Below are positions 21,477-33,173 of a stretch of 64,000 nt of DNA, piece by piece. This DNA comes from Hamiltosporidium tvaerminnensis (lineage: Eukaryota; Microsporidia; Dubosqiidae), in the NCBI GenBank assembly GCA_022605425.2, contig CM061255.1, positions 310,001-374,000 on the forward strand. Direction: 5' to 3'. Positions within the stretch are counted from its first letter, which is position 1, and each line of letters starts with the position of its first letter. Made by a program: the position numbers and the translations under genes. The notes beneath the pieces were generated by a model. It did no database searches, had not been told where the DNA came from, and worked only from the letters and a program-made list of their open reading frames with translations.

Positions 21477-21785
21477 GATAGGCAATAAAATAAATATAGA
21501 GCGAAAATAGCGACGATTTTATGTTTAATTGTTTTATTTCTTAGTTGGACAAAAGTACTGTAATATTCATAACTCATCTCTTTTAGGCATTTTTTTGTAA
21601 ATATAAAGTATATTTATTATTATAAATAAACAGAGAAGAGCTTATAGTTAAATTAAATATTTTTTTACCAATTGGGATCTAATAGAATATATTTGGGAAG
21701 TTACATTGGGTTTACAATTAAAATATTTTTTTATTAATGATAGAATTTTTTATTAAAAGTAGAGATTTTTTTGTTAAAAGTTTTA

Positions 21786-23480
21786 TTATTCTAAGTATAA
21801 AATATCATTACCTATGATTTCTCGTATAACCATTGTAGCATATGCAGATTTTGACAAGGAAAATTCTAAATAAATTATATTATTTTCAATAGAAACGGAT
21901 AAATCAGAAGTTTTTTCAATTAATTTTCGATACCCACCTTTTAAACCTCTTTCAACTTTCAAAGGTATAACTACATCGTAAATGGTATGTAAATCTAAAT
22001 TCTCATCCGTTATAGTTTCTATTTTTTCCTCCAAAGTTTCCTTCTCTTCATAAATTTCTTTCTTAGAATCATATAAAATATTATTGAATATATTTTTATC
22101 AAAAATAAAAACTTCAGAATCTAATTTAATATCTTCTAATTTTTTATGGGAATTCGATATATTATCATTGCCTGAAGTGACTTCTTTTGAAGAAATTTTT
22201 GTTCGTTTCAAAACCAAATCACCCACCTGAATATTTTTGCCTCTTTTTATTCTATCGGATGCCATTTTATTAAAAATATAACTTTGATAAGAATGTAAAT
22301 AAATACTTTTAAGTTCTTTTTTAATATTCTCAATACATTTTTTATCGGACAATCCTCTGCTTTTTCCTTTGCATATTGTTTTTTCAGCTATAAAACGTTG
22401 AGGAAACAATTCATACGCATCTTTAAACTTCTCTTCTTTGTATAAATTTCTTGCTTGTGTGATTTGTTCACTTTCATTAGAAATAGGCTCCATTATGATT
22501 TCCACCGCTTCTTTATATTTTTTTGTTACAATCAATTCACCAATAATATGATTATGCATATTTTTTCCAAACCGTTGATTACCATAATAATTTATAAATC
22601 CATTGTTTAAATACATTTTAATTTTTTCCACATCATAATTATTCTGTAAATTTGAATTTTCCGTCAAAGAATTTTCATTTCTATTCTTCGGACGTAAAAT
22701 TATTTTAAATCGATTTCCTTTTAATGTGCCTAACGATATACCCGAGACACAAGTTCGTATTTTATAAATTGAAATACCATTATTTTCTTCGGAAAGTTTT
22801 AAAGCAATTTGATACAAATCATAAAAGGAAATATCAGTAATTGACATTTTCTGATAAGTAACTGCTCTTTTATCTTTATTTCCACAAAATTTGATAGAAT
22901 TATATGAAATTTTTAAATACGATGCGATTATTTGGCATGCATTTAATGTGTCTCTATTTGTTTTTTTCAATACAAATGAATACTTTTTTGAATTATCAGA
23001 GATATAAAAAACCGAAACAATATTGTTGTCTGTTTTTGTCGATATAAGTGGATGGGATTGCAAAAAACCGTGTAAAACACTTCGATACGTTTTATTTGGA
23101 ATGTAGATTTTAAAAAGCAATTTTCTTTGATTATTTTCTACAAAAAAATTATCAAATTTATTATTTTGTATAGTCTCTATATTTTCTATAGTCTCTATAT
23201 TTTCATTCTTTTCATTGTTTAAAAAATATTTTTGTCGGTTTTGATTAATTGCTTTTACTAGATTTTCTAATTTTTCATCAATTATTTCAATTTTTGCAAA
23301 TTCTCTTATAAATTTAAGAACTTTTACAGCGTTTAAAGTATCAAATATATCTGTTTCCTCACATAATTCATTTTCGTGAATTTCTTGAACAATAAAATCA
23401 TTAAAAAATGTCTTAAGTGAATAATTCTCAACAAAAGGATCGGAATTAAAATATTCAATTATATTTACGTTTTCTAACAT
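21786..23480 (-). CDS. PUS7: tRNA pseudouridine synthase, TruD/Pus7 family
   Basis: 564 aa. It shows the TruD/Pus7 series of motifs: FVLKKTNRDTLNAC (~169-182), the catalytic FCGNKDKRAVTYQ with D203 as the nucleophile, GISLGTLKGNRFKI (~247-260), GFINYYGNQRFG (~294-305), LHSYQSYIFNKMASDRI (~395-411) and a C-terminal PLKVERGLKGGYRKL segment. Pus7 converts U to pseudouridine at position 13 (and 35 in tRNA-Tyr) of tRNAs and in U2 snRNA. The region 80-120 is an Asn/Glu-rich low-complexity insert. The frame is intact. The start is supported by a CCC motif on the coding strand 12 nt upstream of the ATG. It lies about 490 bp downstream of the TrpRS gene on the same strand, not overlapping. Confidence 0.95.
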   Translation of the reverse strand: MLENVNIIEYFNSDPFVENYSLKTFFNDFIVQEIHENELCEETDIFDTLNAVKVLKFIREFAKIEIIDEKLENLVKAINQNRQKYFLNNEKNENIETIENIETIQNNKFDNFFVENNQRKLLFKIYIPNKTYRSVLHGFLQSHPLISTKTDNNIVSVFYISDNSKKYSFVLKKTNRDTLNACQIIASYLKISYNSIKFCGNKDKRAVTYQKMSITDISFYDLYQIALKLSEENNGISIYKIRTCVSGISLGTLKGNRFKIILRPKNRNENSLTENSNLQNNYDVEKIKMYLNNGFINYYGNQRFGKNMHNHIIGELIVTKKYKEAVEIIMEPISNESEQITQARNLYKEEKFKDAYELFPQRFIAEKTICKGKSRGLSDKKCIENIKKELKSIYLHSYQSYIFNKMASDRIKRGKNIQVGDLVLKRTKISSKEVTSGNDNISNSHKKLEDIKLDSEVFIFDKNIFNNILYDSKKEIYEEKETLEEKIETITDENLDLHTIYDVVIPLKVERGLKGGYRKLIEKTSDLSVSIENNIIYLEFSLSKSAYATMVIREIIGNDILYLE

Positions 23481-23966
23481 TTTTTTTTGAAGGGTAAAAC
23501 TCTAATTGTGCACAGGACTTATTTATTATAAGGGCTTAACAATTAAAACTGCAAAAAATGAGTTTGAAATTTTTTAAATAGTTATAAATATAAATTCTTG
23601 AAGAAAATACAAATTAAAAATTCATTTAAAAAAATCACAATTTTAAACAAACAAACTTCATGCATTTAGAATTTCTATTTAATGTTAGAAATTATTGTTG
23701 CATCATATAAATACTTTCTATTGTTCAAATCAGCCAGAAAATATTATGTATGACTTGAATGTGAATATAAAATATTTAAAGAAAATTTATTGCTAATTTG
23801 TTATAAAGTCGTAATGACAAAAACACAATTCAATGAAAAAAAAATATTTTTGAATGTAGAAACTTAAAAATTATGTGTTGAAATCTTAACTTTTTAGATA
23901 TAGAGAAGCGGTTTATAAAGGTTTTTTGGGAGATAAAATAGATTTTTTTGCAAAAAATTAAATAAT
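23481..23966. other. AT-rich gap between TrpRS and PUS7 genes
   Basis: Contains the presumed PUS7 promoter (CCC motif at 23,492-23,494 on the minus strand). Nothing else recognised. Confidence 0.5.
23492..23494 (-). promoter_or_regulatory. CCC motif upstream of PUS7
   Basis: GGG on the + strand, CCC on the coding strand, 12 nt before the PUS7 start codon. Confidence 0.5.
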
Positions 23967-25124
23967 TTATTTTGAAAAAGCAGTAAATTTATCAATTATT
24001 TCATCTGTTAAATTTTCTCTTGCTTTTCTGTAATTTGATATGAACTTTTGTAAAAGTTGAATACATTTTTTTTTCATTTCTCCAGTAGAAATACTTCCAT
24101 CAAGGTAACCTGTTCTGTATTTTTCTAATTCTTCGTCATTTTCTTCAAAATATTTTAAATAATGAAAAGGAACATCAACATCAATATTTCCACCATATTT
24201 TCTATGCTCTTCTAACGTATCCTTTCCCCCTGAAAATGCATATTTATTGATTTTATTTTTTATAACCGAATCGGAATCCGTTAGATATATCGAACTCTTA
24301 GTATCACTTGCTGACATTTTGGTATTCAATCCTTTTAAATCAGGAAGGAATCCTGAATAAAGAGTTGCTGGTTTAGGCTCTTTTAATATACCAGCTTTGT
24401 CTCTGGCTAATCTAAAATAAGGATCTTGATCTATTGCAGCCGGTATAAGACACATCATATTTTTTTCCAAAAAATCAAATGAAGAAGAGAAACAGGGTGC
24501 TATTTCTTTAGAAGGGAACTCTATCTGACCAATATTAGAGGTAGAATCAAATCCAAACACCTTTGTAGCCTCATTGAGATTAATATGCTTAGAAATTCGT
24601 AACGAATTTTTAATAAATTTATATGAATATTCTATATTTGAAAAAATAAAAGTTTTTTGTGGATTAAATCCAAATGCGATAATATCTTTCATATTTTCCT
24701 TTCCGAATTTAATTGAATCTTCTAATGATAAATCCTTCCATAAATATTTTTCATCATCTGTTATTTGAATTACAAGATGTACATCAAATATGTCTTGAAG
24801 ATATTTACAAAAAAGAAATGGAACAGCGTGTCCTAGATGCATACTTTGACTGCTAGGACCTCTACCTGTGTAAAGATAAAATTTTTTGTTCGTTTCAACC
24901 AAATCCAATATTTTATTAAAATCTCGATGTGCAAAAACCAACAAACGTCTCAATAAATGATGAACAGGTTTCTTAATAATTTTTTCTATTCTTTTAAGAA
25001 TAGCTTCGTCAATTTTTTGACATCCAAAATTTTTAATTATTTTTTCGTAGTCAACTGCCATGTTTTTTCCTTCAACGATTTCACCTGTCACTTCCCATGG
25101 TGTTATTTTTTGTTCTGAATCCAT
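23967..25124 (-). CDS. WRS1: Tryptophanyl-tRNA synthetase, cytosolic type
   Basis: 385 aa. Class I aminoacyl-tRNA synthetase of the TrpRS/TyrRS subclass: YTGRGPSSQSMHLGHAVPF (84-102) carries the HIGH-like motif HLGH, IDQDPYFRLARD (231-242) is the eukaryotic TrpRS signature, and GLNTKMSASD (265-274) carries KMSAS, the form of KMSKS typical of eukaryotic TrpRS. It activates tryptophan and charges tRNA-Trp in the cytosol. The length equals the catalytic plus anticodon-binding core; the WHEP domain found in animals is absent, as expected in microsporidia. On the coding strand CCCC directly abuts the ATG. Confidence 0.97.
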   Translation of the reverse strand: MDSEQKITPWEVTGEIVEGKNMAVDYEKIIKNFGCQKIDEAILKRIEKIIKKPVHHLLRRLLVFAHRDFNKILDLVETNKKFYLYTGRGPSSQSMHLGHAVPFLFCKYLQDIFDVHLVIQITDDEKYLWKDLSLEDSIKFGKENMKDIIAFGFNPQKTFIFSNIEYSYKFIKNSLRISKHINLNEATKVFGFDSTSNIGQIEFPSKEIAPCFSSSFDFLEKNMMCLIPAAIDQDPYFRLARDKAGILKEPKPATLYSGFLPDLKGLNTKMSASDTKSSIYLTDSDSVIKNKINKYAFSGGKDTLEEHRKYGGNIDVDVPFHYLKYFEENDEELEKYRTGYLDGSISTGEMKKKCIQLLQKFISNYRKARENLTDEIIDKFTAFSK

Positions 25125-25128
25125 GGGG
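25125..25128 (-). promoter_or_regulatory. CCCC directly before the TrpRS start codon
   Basis: The coding strand reads CACCCCATGG, so the motif touches the ATG; the 5' leader may be extremely short. Confidence 0.5.
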
Positions 25129-25805
25129 TGAAAAGTTCAATAATTATTTTATTTTAATATAAAATTCGAATAATGTAACCTCAAAGTTTGGAGTAAAACC
25201 GATAATTGTTTAATAAAAAATGTATAAAATCTTAAGAATGTACCACATATAAACCTCTTTATATTTGAAGTTTACGTTTTTAAGATTAATAGGATTTCAT
25301 AAATCTGCTCTTAAATTTATAGTATAGCAGCAAAGATACAATTTTTGCTTCAAATCACTGAATAACTTTTTATAGATATTAGAATACAAAAAACAAAATC
25401 ATGAAAATCTATAAACTATAATCAGAAATTTTTAATGGTAGACAATAAATAGCACAAATATACAATTTTATATCCAATCTAAACAATTTTACGCTGTTTT
25501 AAAGATTTAAATTACGAAGTTGATTTGAAATTATATTGTATTTTTCTAATCTTTTAAAGCAGTACCCTCGTTTATTTTTTAAACTAACTATATTAGGTCA
25601 TTCGATTTCGAACGGGTTTCTTACAATTATATTAATTGAATCAAGTTTTTAGAAAGTATTGTTAAATCATTAAATGTGTAGGATTAGAAAATTTTAAATT
25701 CCAAGTGATGTAATCCTTTTTTTAAAACTTAAACATCATACTGCCATGATATTACTTGAACAATTTAAAAGTAATTTAATATTAACAGACTAATTTTTTA
25801 ATAAA
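25129..25805. other. AT-rich gap, nothing recognised
   Basis: No gene, repeat or RNA structure I can support. Confidence 0.45.
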
Positions 25806-26524
25806 CTTTTATTCAAAAATAGCAGATATTTTTAAAAAACAGTGACAAATGTTAGATTGTTTTCATGGCATTTACGCAGTTCTAAATTTAGATAAATAAC
25901 TGCTAAAATATCACACTGTCGGTACATCCTACGATACTTATATCTCAAACCTTTTCATCTAAAAGATGTGTAGAACCTAATTAATATGCGAGGCAGTTCC
26001 ACAGTTCGTTCATGTTCGTTTCATGGAGTGTTACCTAGGTTGAAATCAACCCTGAGCTTCCCAAGACTATGCAGAATTTCATCTTCTTACAATTTCCGAA
26101 CCCAAAAAATTTCTAGCTAAGATATATTTCAGAGACTTACATCTGACCACCTAGAAAGTGTAATGTCATACCAACAGATATTATCGCTACTTAACTCTTG
26201 GCATCAAATAATTTTAATTTTATACCTCCCAGACCTTAAGTATTCTAATCCGGATAAGTCTAGTATCTCTTGCTTTTCGATGAAATTACATACAAGCATA
26301 AGCTTGAGTTCTAACTTAGTTACATAAAAAACTGCAAAATAAATTTGTAAAAAAGGGTTCAAGATTATTAGATTTCCTCTTTCTCTTAATAACTCTGATG
26401 AACCAACCGAAAATTTAGTGTGGCTTTATTACCACCAAAAACCCAAACAATCATTTCATATATTAAATCATCTGTTTTTTTCCAAGCAGAAAGTTTTTTT
26501 TTCGGTTATTATCCTTCTCCTAAG
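25806..26524 (-). mobile_element. ~730-bp interspersed element, diverged copy E
   Basis: Reverse-oriented old copy. Landmarks in reverse complement include TGTAGAACCTAATTAATATG, CATGGAGTGT, AGATATATTTCAGAGA and AAGCAGAAAGTTTTTTT near the 5' end. Many substitutions; no open frame. Confidence 0.75.
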
Positions 26525-28768
26525 TTTTTAATAAAAAAACATATTTTTTACAGAAAGATTTCTGTTTTTACATTCTGTAAATAAATTCTTAGGGATTAAG
26601 TTAAAGAAAACGATCTTTATTCAAAGAATCATAATTTTTTTTTATACTTATAAATAACAATAGCGTATTTTCATTTTATTATATGTGAATTCACCCCTTA
26701 AGTCTCTTATTTTGATCTTATATACGAGTCTTCAGTGTATTTCGATAAGATATTCAATACCATATGTTTTATAGATGACCTCTTTTTTTGTTAGTTATGC
26801 TTTTTATATTGAATAAATTAAAAAAAAATATATTATATTTTTTTAGTTTTTGTAAAAGTATGCCAGTTCGGTCACCGTGAGAAAAACAGCGGAGAATTAA
26901 TAATCTAGACCCGTGAAAAATAATTTCAAAAGGAATATATTTAGTAAAATTACCAGATATGTATCGGAAAGTAAGAGAAGACGAGGTTAACATCGAAAAA
27001 GATGTCTAAATAATATGGTAAAGTATCTAATAACTCATTGTGTGGCAAAGGGGAAATACAACGCGCAGTAGGGAAAAACGAAGAATAAATTTAAACAAAA
27101 CTTAGTTCTTCAAGATCCTAAAGTGCTGCGTTTTTTAGTAAAAAATATGCCACGTTCGCACTAAGAATAACATAACTGAAACTTCATATGAATATTAGTT
27201 GAATACTATTATGATTTTATATGTGTAACATCATCTATGTAAATTCAAAACCATTGCTTGCACCGCAGTTGATTCTTATTTAATACTTTGAATAAATATT
27301 TTAACTTATATAATTGCTAAAGAAACCAGAAGAACTCTAGTTAGAAATTTAGATTACCCTACTTTAATTGATTATAATAGTTTTATATAAAAACATTAGA
27401 GATATATTTGATTACAACTGTTTTGAATTAAATAGACAAATATGTTTTAAACGCTTAAATAAAATAATTTTTGTTACTAATCCTATTTCAAAATGGAATA
27501 ATTTTTTTATCAGACATTTGATTGTCTTGTAGTTACATTAACTCTATATCTTTACCGTAATATGATGGAGGCTAAAATACATTTTAAAACCCTCAAAATT
27601 TAATCTAGTATATTCTACAGCAAAGTATCTCAAAATGAAATTTTATTTTCAATTATTTTACGCACGATATTTTCTTGCAATTCAGAAGATCTTTAATTAG
27701 ATCGTAAAATATATGTTTTATAAATAAATTCCAATTTATTTATTCAAAAAGTAATTAATATCATAAGAAATTTTTCTTAACCATTAGTTTAACCATTTTA
27801 TAAGATAATGTATAGGTTCTTATTCTTGTTATATTTACACATTAGATCTTTAGAACTCCGGAAAATTATAAAAATATAAGTGATACGATATCATTCGTGT
27901 TCAATGAAAGTTTGAATATATTGTTTAAAAAATAAAGCCATCTAAAATTGTATTTATTTGCCATCCGCCAACTTTTAGTAATAAATAATTCATTAATGGA
28001 TATTTTTATTCCTAAAAAGAATATCTCGCAAGTTTTTTTAATTTTGTTAGAACTTAAAGACTTCAATCTTCCAAGGCTCATACAATATATATGTATGTTT
28101 ACTGTTTAAAATAAATACAATCTTTATTTATTAACATTCTTGATGATATTAGACATTTCCATTCCATTGACTGCAAACTCTGAAGTATTGATTAAAATAT
28201 ACGTAAATGAAAATTTTAATACCACTGTAGAAAATATTTGAACTTGATAGATTTAAAAACTTTAATTAACTAAATTTTTTTTTCAAAAGTATGTATCTAA
28301 AATTTAAATTTTTTCTTTTAATACTTTTACACATTATTTTTGTCTTCTAAACCCGACTCACCTTCTATGTTTTTTCAAAGGATTTTTTCGAATGGTCACT
28401 GCAGTTAAAACCAACGTTAAGCTATTTTACCTATTTCCCAAAATCTTCTTTGTTTCTTGGTTCTCAGGAATGAAATATTGGTTTTTAATGTCTTTAAAGT
28501 ACATGCATAAGCTTCATTTATGTTTCATCTTAGCACTTTAATAATTTAAACTAATATAAGACATACGTATCGATCAAAATAAATTATTTCGACGTTCTTT
28601 AAATAATATAGTGATTATTTTTATGTATTATATTTATGGGTAATTAAGCTTTAAGATTTATCTAATAATATTTTGCTCAGGCTGTCGCAAATTTTCGGAT
28701 AAGAAATTATCGAACTCCAAACCTATAAATAAGATTTATTTGATCAAAATACTCCTTACTTCTTTAGT
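26525..28768. other. AT-rich gap with a possible decayed ORF near 26.85-27.15 kb
   Basis: Around 26,850-27,150 the + strand is richer in G and reads as broken basic peptide text in several frames (for example KRNIFSKITRYVSESKRRRG and QNLVLQDPKVLRFLVKNMP). This resembles the basic ORFs of mobile-element relics but I cannot name a family. The rest shows nothing. Confidence 0.35.
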
Positions 28769-29119
28769 TTATTTTTAGTTCGAACTATTTAAAGTACAAA
28801 TGTTTATATTATTTTTAGTTCGAACTATTTAAAGTACAAATGTTTATATTATTTTAGTTCGAACTATTTAAAGTACAAATGTTTATATTATTTTTAGTTC
28901 GAACTATTTAAAGTACAAATGTTTATATTATTTTTAGTTCGAACTATTTAAAGTACAAATGTTTATATTATTTTTAGTTCGAACTATTTAAAGTACAAAT
29001 GTTTATATTATTTTTAGTTCGAACTATTTAAAGTACAAATGTTTATATTATTTTTAGTTCGAACTATTTAAAGTACAAATGTTTATATTATTTTAGTTCG
29101 AACTATTTAAAGTACAAAT
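28769..29119. repeat. 40-bp minisatellite, ~8.8 copies
   Basis: Nine nearly identical units of TTAGTTCGAACTATTTAAAG plus TACAAATGTTTATATTATTT, period 40 (39 in two units that lack one T). Every unit contains the perfect palindrome AGTTCGAACT. The near-identity suggests recent expansion. Confidence 0.95.
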
Positions 29120-31430
29120 TTTTCATAATTCTTTTACTTTAAAAAGTGAAATTTTATTTTTGCTCGATCTAAAATAAATTTATAAGATTCATTGTTCTAC
29201 AGGTTAACATAAACTTGTTTCTTGATATCCAATTTTAATCCACACACTTATGTATCGAGAAATTCTCGAACCGAGTGATTCCCAATTTATTTTTTAAGAC
29301 CGGAACTTCTTTACATTCCAGAATAATAAGTATAGACTTCTAAAAACTGCCTTATGCAGTCATATTTATTCATCTTTAAGCAATTTTGCATATACTTGCT
29401 AAATGCTATATTTTTTTACTTTGCTGATTATCGTAATGATATTTTCCTTCGCACTTCTAATAAAGTTCTACCTTTAATTTTTACATCATTGGAACTGATT
29501 CAAATCTGTTTTATTTGTGTAAATTAATTCTAAAAAAATAGTGATTAAATTTTTGTGGCAATCCTAATGTATAACCTTTACAAAAAAATTATATCAAATT
29601 TAATCTATCATAAACATCATGAGCTTGTATTATCTTCATTTGAAAAAACTATAACAATCAGCCTAGTTTAGAATATTTCTAGTTTAGAAATAAAGTAATA
29701 TTTGCCAAAATTGTGATTGTAATCGATTAGAAGAAGAAATAATGGTTGTTAAAGAGGTAGAAGGAAATTTATAAACATCTACAAAAATTTTAACCAGAAT
29801 TTATTAAATAAAGAAAATTGTAATTGATTATTTGTTGTAAATTTAGAAGATTGCTGATTCTGTATTAGGCGTGAAAACATAATATAAAAACATAGCAGTA
29901 AATTAAAAATGCGTTGCTTTTACACTTAACTTATAAAAAATTTACACAAATAAATTTCACTAATGTTCATAGCAATGGTTACTCTATAAACAACCTAAAA
30001 TAAATTTATTTTTTTGAATCTTTGAATTAATAGTATTAAGCAATTGCATTTTTTAAATTGATATAAAAGCATTGGTGTATTTAGTCAACGTGATCACACC
30101 GATTTTATATTATACTCTTGTATGACATACTTATTACAATCTTTTATCTAAAAAAATCTATGTAAAGATAGTTCTTTATAGAGTTAGGTTTTATATTCTA
30201 ATCAAGTAACAATAATATCTAGTATAAACAAAAAGATTGAAACGGCAGTATAAATATCGATTTGCATGCACCAAAGAAAGTAAAAAATTTAATAATTTTA
30301 AACAAATCGAAACCAAATATATAATATTCTTTCGAACAATTTATTATAAAGTTTTAGAGTTATATGCTTTGAAAAGATCAAAATAGAAATAATCTGATAA
30401 TAAAAAAACAAATTAAAAATTTCAAATCTAACTAGAAGCCTTTCCGAAAATGTAAAGGTGACCTTCGATAATAAATTCAAAAGAATAGAAAAAGTTAGTC
30501 ACAGAAGAAAAAATATTAGAGATAAACAGAAATAAAATCAACATATTCGCCTATAATGTATCATTTGGTTTTCGTATTTTCCAAAACCATAAAATATAAA
30601 TATATATATTCAAAGCAATAAAAAAAACGCATTTGTTTTAATATTAGAAAAATGAATTGTATAAGAAGTAAAAGTTTGTTTGAAAGCTAACGTAACGAGA
30701 GTAAAAGTACCAATTAAATGTTTAAAAGATATTTTACAAAAAAGATTTCTTCAATATTGAAAATTTTAAGGTAGTTTATTTTTTATGATGTAAAAACAAT
30801 AGCAATTTTAATGAATTTCTTAAAATTATTTGTAGAAACAGTGTTTAAAGGTTTCTAGAATAGACCCTAGGAAGATGTTAGAAACTGTATTAATATAGCA
30901 ATATAGATCTTAATTATTTAAGCGACTAAAATCAATGCAAATGCCGAAATTTGAACAAGATCATTATATTGTTTAGAAAAAAACATTTTTTTAATATTTA
31001 TGATATATCAATATCATTCTAAATAAATTTGATTAAAAAAAGATCTTTTGATATTTTTGACATGATAAAATACTTTTTTAATTTATAAAAAAATTCTTAA
31101 CCGTTGTATGTTCGAAGGAAAAACCTGGAAATAGAAAAACAATTTTTTTAAATAGAACATCTTCTTGGAGTTAAATATTAACGAATGTGATATTTATATA
31201 CACAAAGAAAAATTTGATGTTTAGTATTTTTTCTTTTTTAGATATATGATTCGTTAGTAGAGAATGGGTAAGAAAAGAAATTTGAAATAATTTAACATAT
31301 TTAGAATTCTTTATATTAGAAATAAGTTGATTGATTGATTTTATTTTTTATTGGTGTTATATTCTCTAAATATTTTTAAAAAAATTGATTTGGTGTTAAA
31401 ATTACTGTGAAAATTATTTTTTTCGTATAT
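29120..31430. other. AT-rich gap before the rDNA, nothing recognised
   Basis: No convincing ORF or RNA. Composition shifts toward higher GC only from about 31,430, where the rDNA leader begins. Confidence 0.45.
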
Positions 31431-31835
31431 AAAGGATGTTATTTATAGAACTGTTTACCCCAAATCATATGAGAATTAAAATGTCAATAGAAAACACTAA
31501 GAATGAGACAAATCAACCAGAAATTACAATTGCATGTAACCGTAGAAATCAAGTTGATCTAATCAAATTGATCTACAAACGTACTTTCGAATCATTAACT
31601 TAGTTGTTAATTCACGTGATTTAGATCAATGATCAAATCGATATGGTGTTCTAGTTACTTTGACATGTTCAAGTAACAAATTGGTGTTACATATGGTTAC
31701 TGCTCTGATGCAGATTTTGGAGGTTTTCCGTTGTTACTTTGGTTTCTTGTGCTGCTTTATTCATCGGGATTAAGTTATGGACTCAACGAGTCAATTGTGT
31801 GTGATTTGGATGTGACGTGTAATGGTATATTTGTG
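31430..31835 (+). promoter_or_regulatory. rDNA promoter / 5' external transcribed spacer region
   Basis: A ~400-bp zone of rising GC directly before the SSU gene, distinct from the AT-rich DNA upstream. It probably holds the RNA polymerase I promoter and 5' ETS; the transcription start cannot be placed. A 40-codon ORF (31,481-31,603) lies in it but has no recognisable product. Confidence 0.5.
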
Positions 31836-33137
31836 CAACAGGTTGATTCTGCCTGACGAGGATGCTTGTCTCTGGGATTAAGCCATGCAAGTCTGGTGAA
31901 GCGAAAGTGGAACTGCGAACGGCTCAGTAGAACGGTGATTATTTAATCGTGTAGGAAGGATAACCGCGGGAAACTGTGGCTAATAACACGAGTAAGACGC
32001 CGACCCATCAGTTTTATCGTACGGTAAGGGCGTACGATGGCTTTAACGGGTACGGGGGATCAGGGTTTGATTCCGGAGAGGGAGCCTGAGAAACGGCTAC
32101 CAGGTCTAAGGACAGCAGCAGGCGCGAAACTTGCCCAATTGGAGAGAGGCAGTTATGAGACGTATATTTTGTAACCGGGGTAGAATACCGGTGATTGACT
32201 GGAGGGCAAGTCTGGTGCCAGCAGCCGCGGTAATTCCAGCTCCAGGAGTGTCATAGTGCATTGCTGCATTTAAAAGGTCCGTAGTCAGTGTTGACAGGGA
32301 TGCTAGAAGACACTTTCTTCATGGAGTGTATTGGCATTCTAGGTTAGCATGTAGGAGCGGAAGAGGGCGACTGTATTGCGTAGCGAGAGGTGAAAGTTGA
32401 CGACCTACGTAGGACAAACCGAAGCGAAAGCTGTCGTCCAGTACGTTTCCGGTGATCAAGGACGTAAGCCGGAGGAGCAAAGGTGATTAGAGACCCCTGT
32501 AGTTCCGGCCGTAAACTATGCCAACTGGGTGTTACGTAGTGGTACCCACGAGAAATCAAGTATATGGGCTATGGGGATAGTACGATCGCAAGATTGAAAC
32601 TTGAAGAAATTGACGGAAGGACACCACCAGGAGTGGAGTGTGCGGCTTAATTTGACTCAACGCGGGACAACTTACCAGGGCCAGTTGTATGACGAATCTT
32701 TGATGAGTACGACTAAGTGGTGCATGGCCGTTCACAACATGTGAGGTGACTTTTAGGTTTATTGCTGTAATGTGTGAGACCCTCAGCTACGGCGACTGGG
32801 GACTATAAGTTTCAGGAAGGAGGGGGCTATAACAGGTCTGTGATGCCCTTAGATGTTCTGGGCTGCACGCGCACTACAATGTTATTTCTAGAGGTATATT
32901 GTAAAGATAAAGGATAACTCGGTTGGGATTGCGTTCTGTAATGGACGCATGAACCAGGAATTCCTAGTAGTCGCGTGTCACTAACGGGCGACGACTGCGT
33001 CCCTGTTCTTTGTACACACCGCCCGTCGTTATCTAAGATGGTGCTATGTTCGAAGAGGGTTTTCCTTCTGAGGACGTAGGATTAGATTGGATACAAGTCG
33101 TAACAAGGTTGCTGTAGGAGAACCTGCAGCAGGATCA
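31836..33137 (+). rRNA. Small subunit (16S-like) ribosomal RNA
   Basis: About 1.3 kb, the short microsporidian type. The 5' end reads AACAGGTTGATTCTGCCTGA, the 530 loop GTGCCAGCAGCCGCGGTAAT is at ~32,216, then AATTTGACTCAACGCGGG at ~32,649, GTACACACCGCCCGTCG at ~33,012, and the 3' end GTAGGAGAACCTGCAGCAGG ATCA. Ends were placed by these conserved termini and may be off by a few bases. It is the small ribosomal subunit scaffold. The order SSU-ITS-LSU is the usual one, unlike the reversed order in true Nosema. Confidence 0.97.
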
Positions 33138-33173
33138 GTGATAGTACTTTTAATGTGTAGTTTTTTCATTTTA
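33138..33173 (+). other. Internal transcribed spacer (single, ~36 bp)
   Basis: Very short spacer between SSU and the fused 5.8S/LSU. A single ITS and the lack of an ITS2 are hallmarks of microsporidia. Confidence 0.85.

Noticed and set aside
31481-31603. 40-codon ORF in the rDNA leader
   Set aside because: It is short, has no recognisable product and lies in the probable 5' external transcribed spacer.
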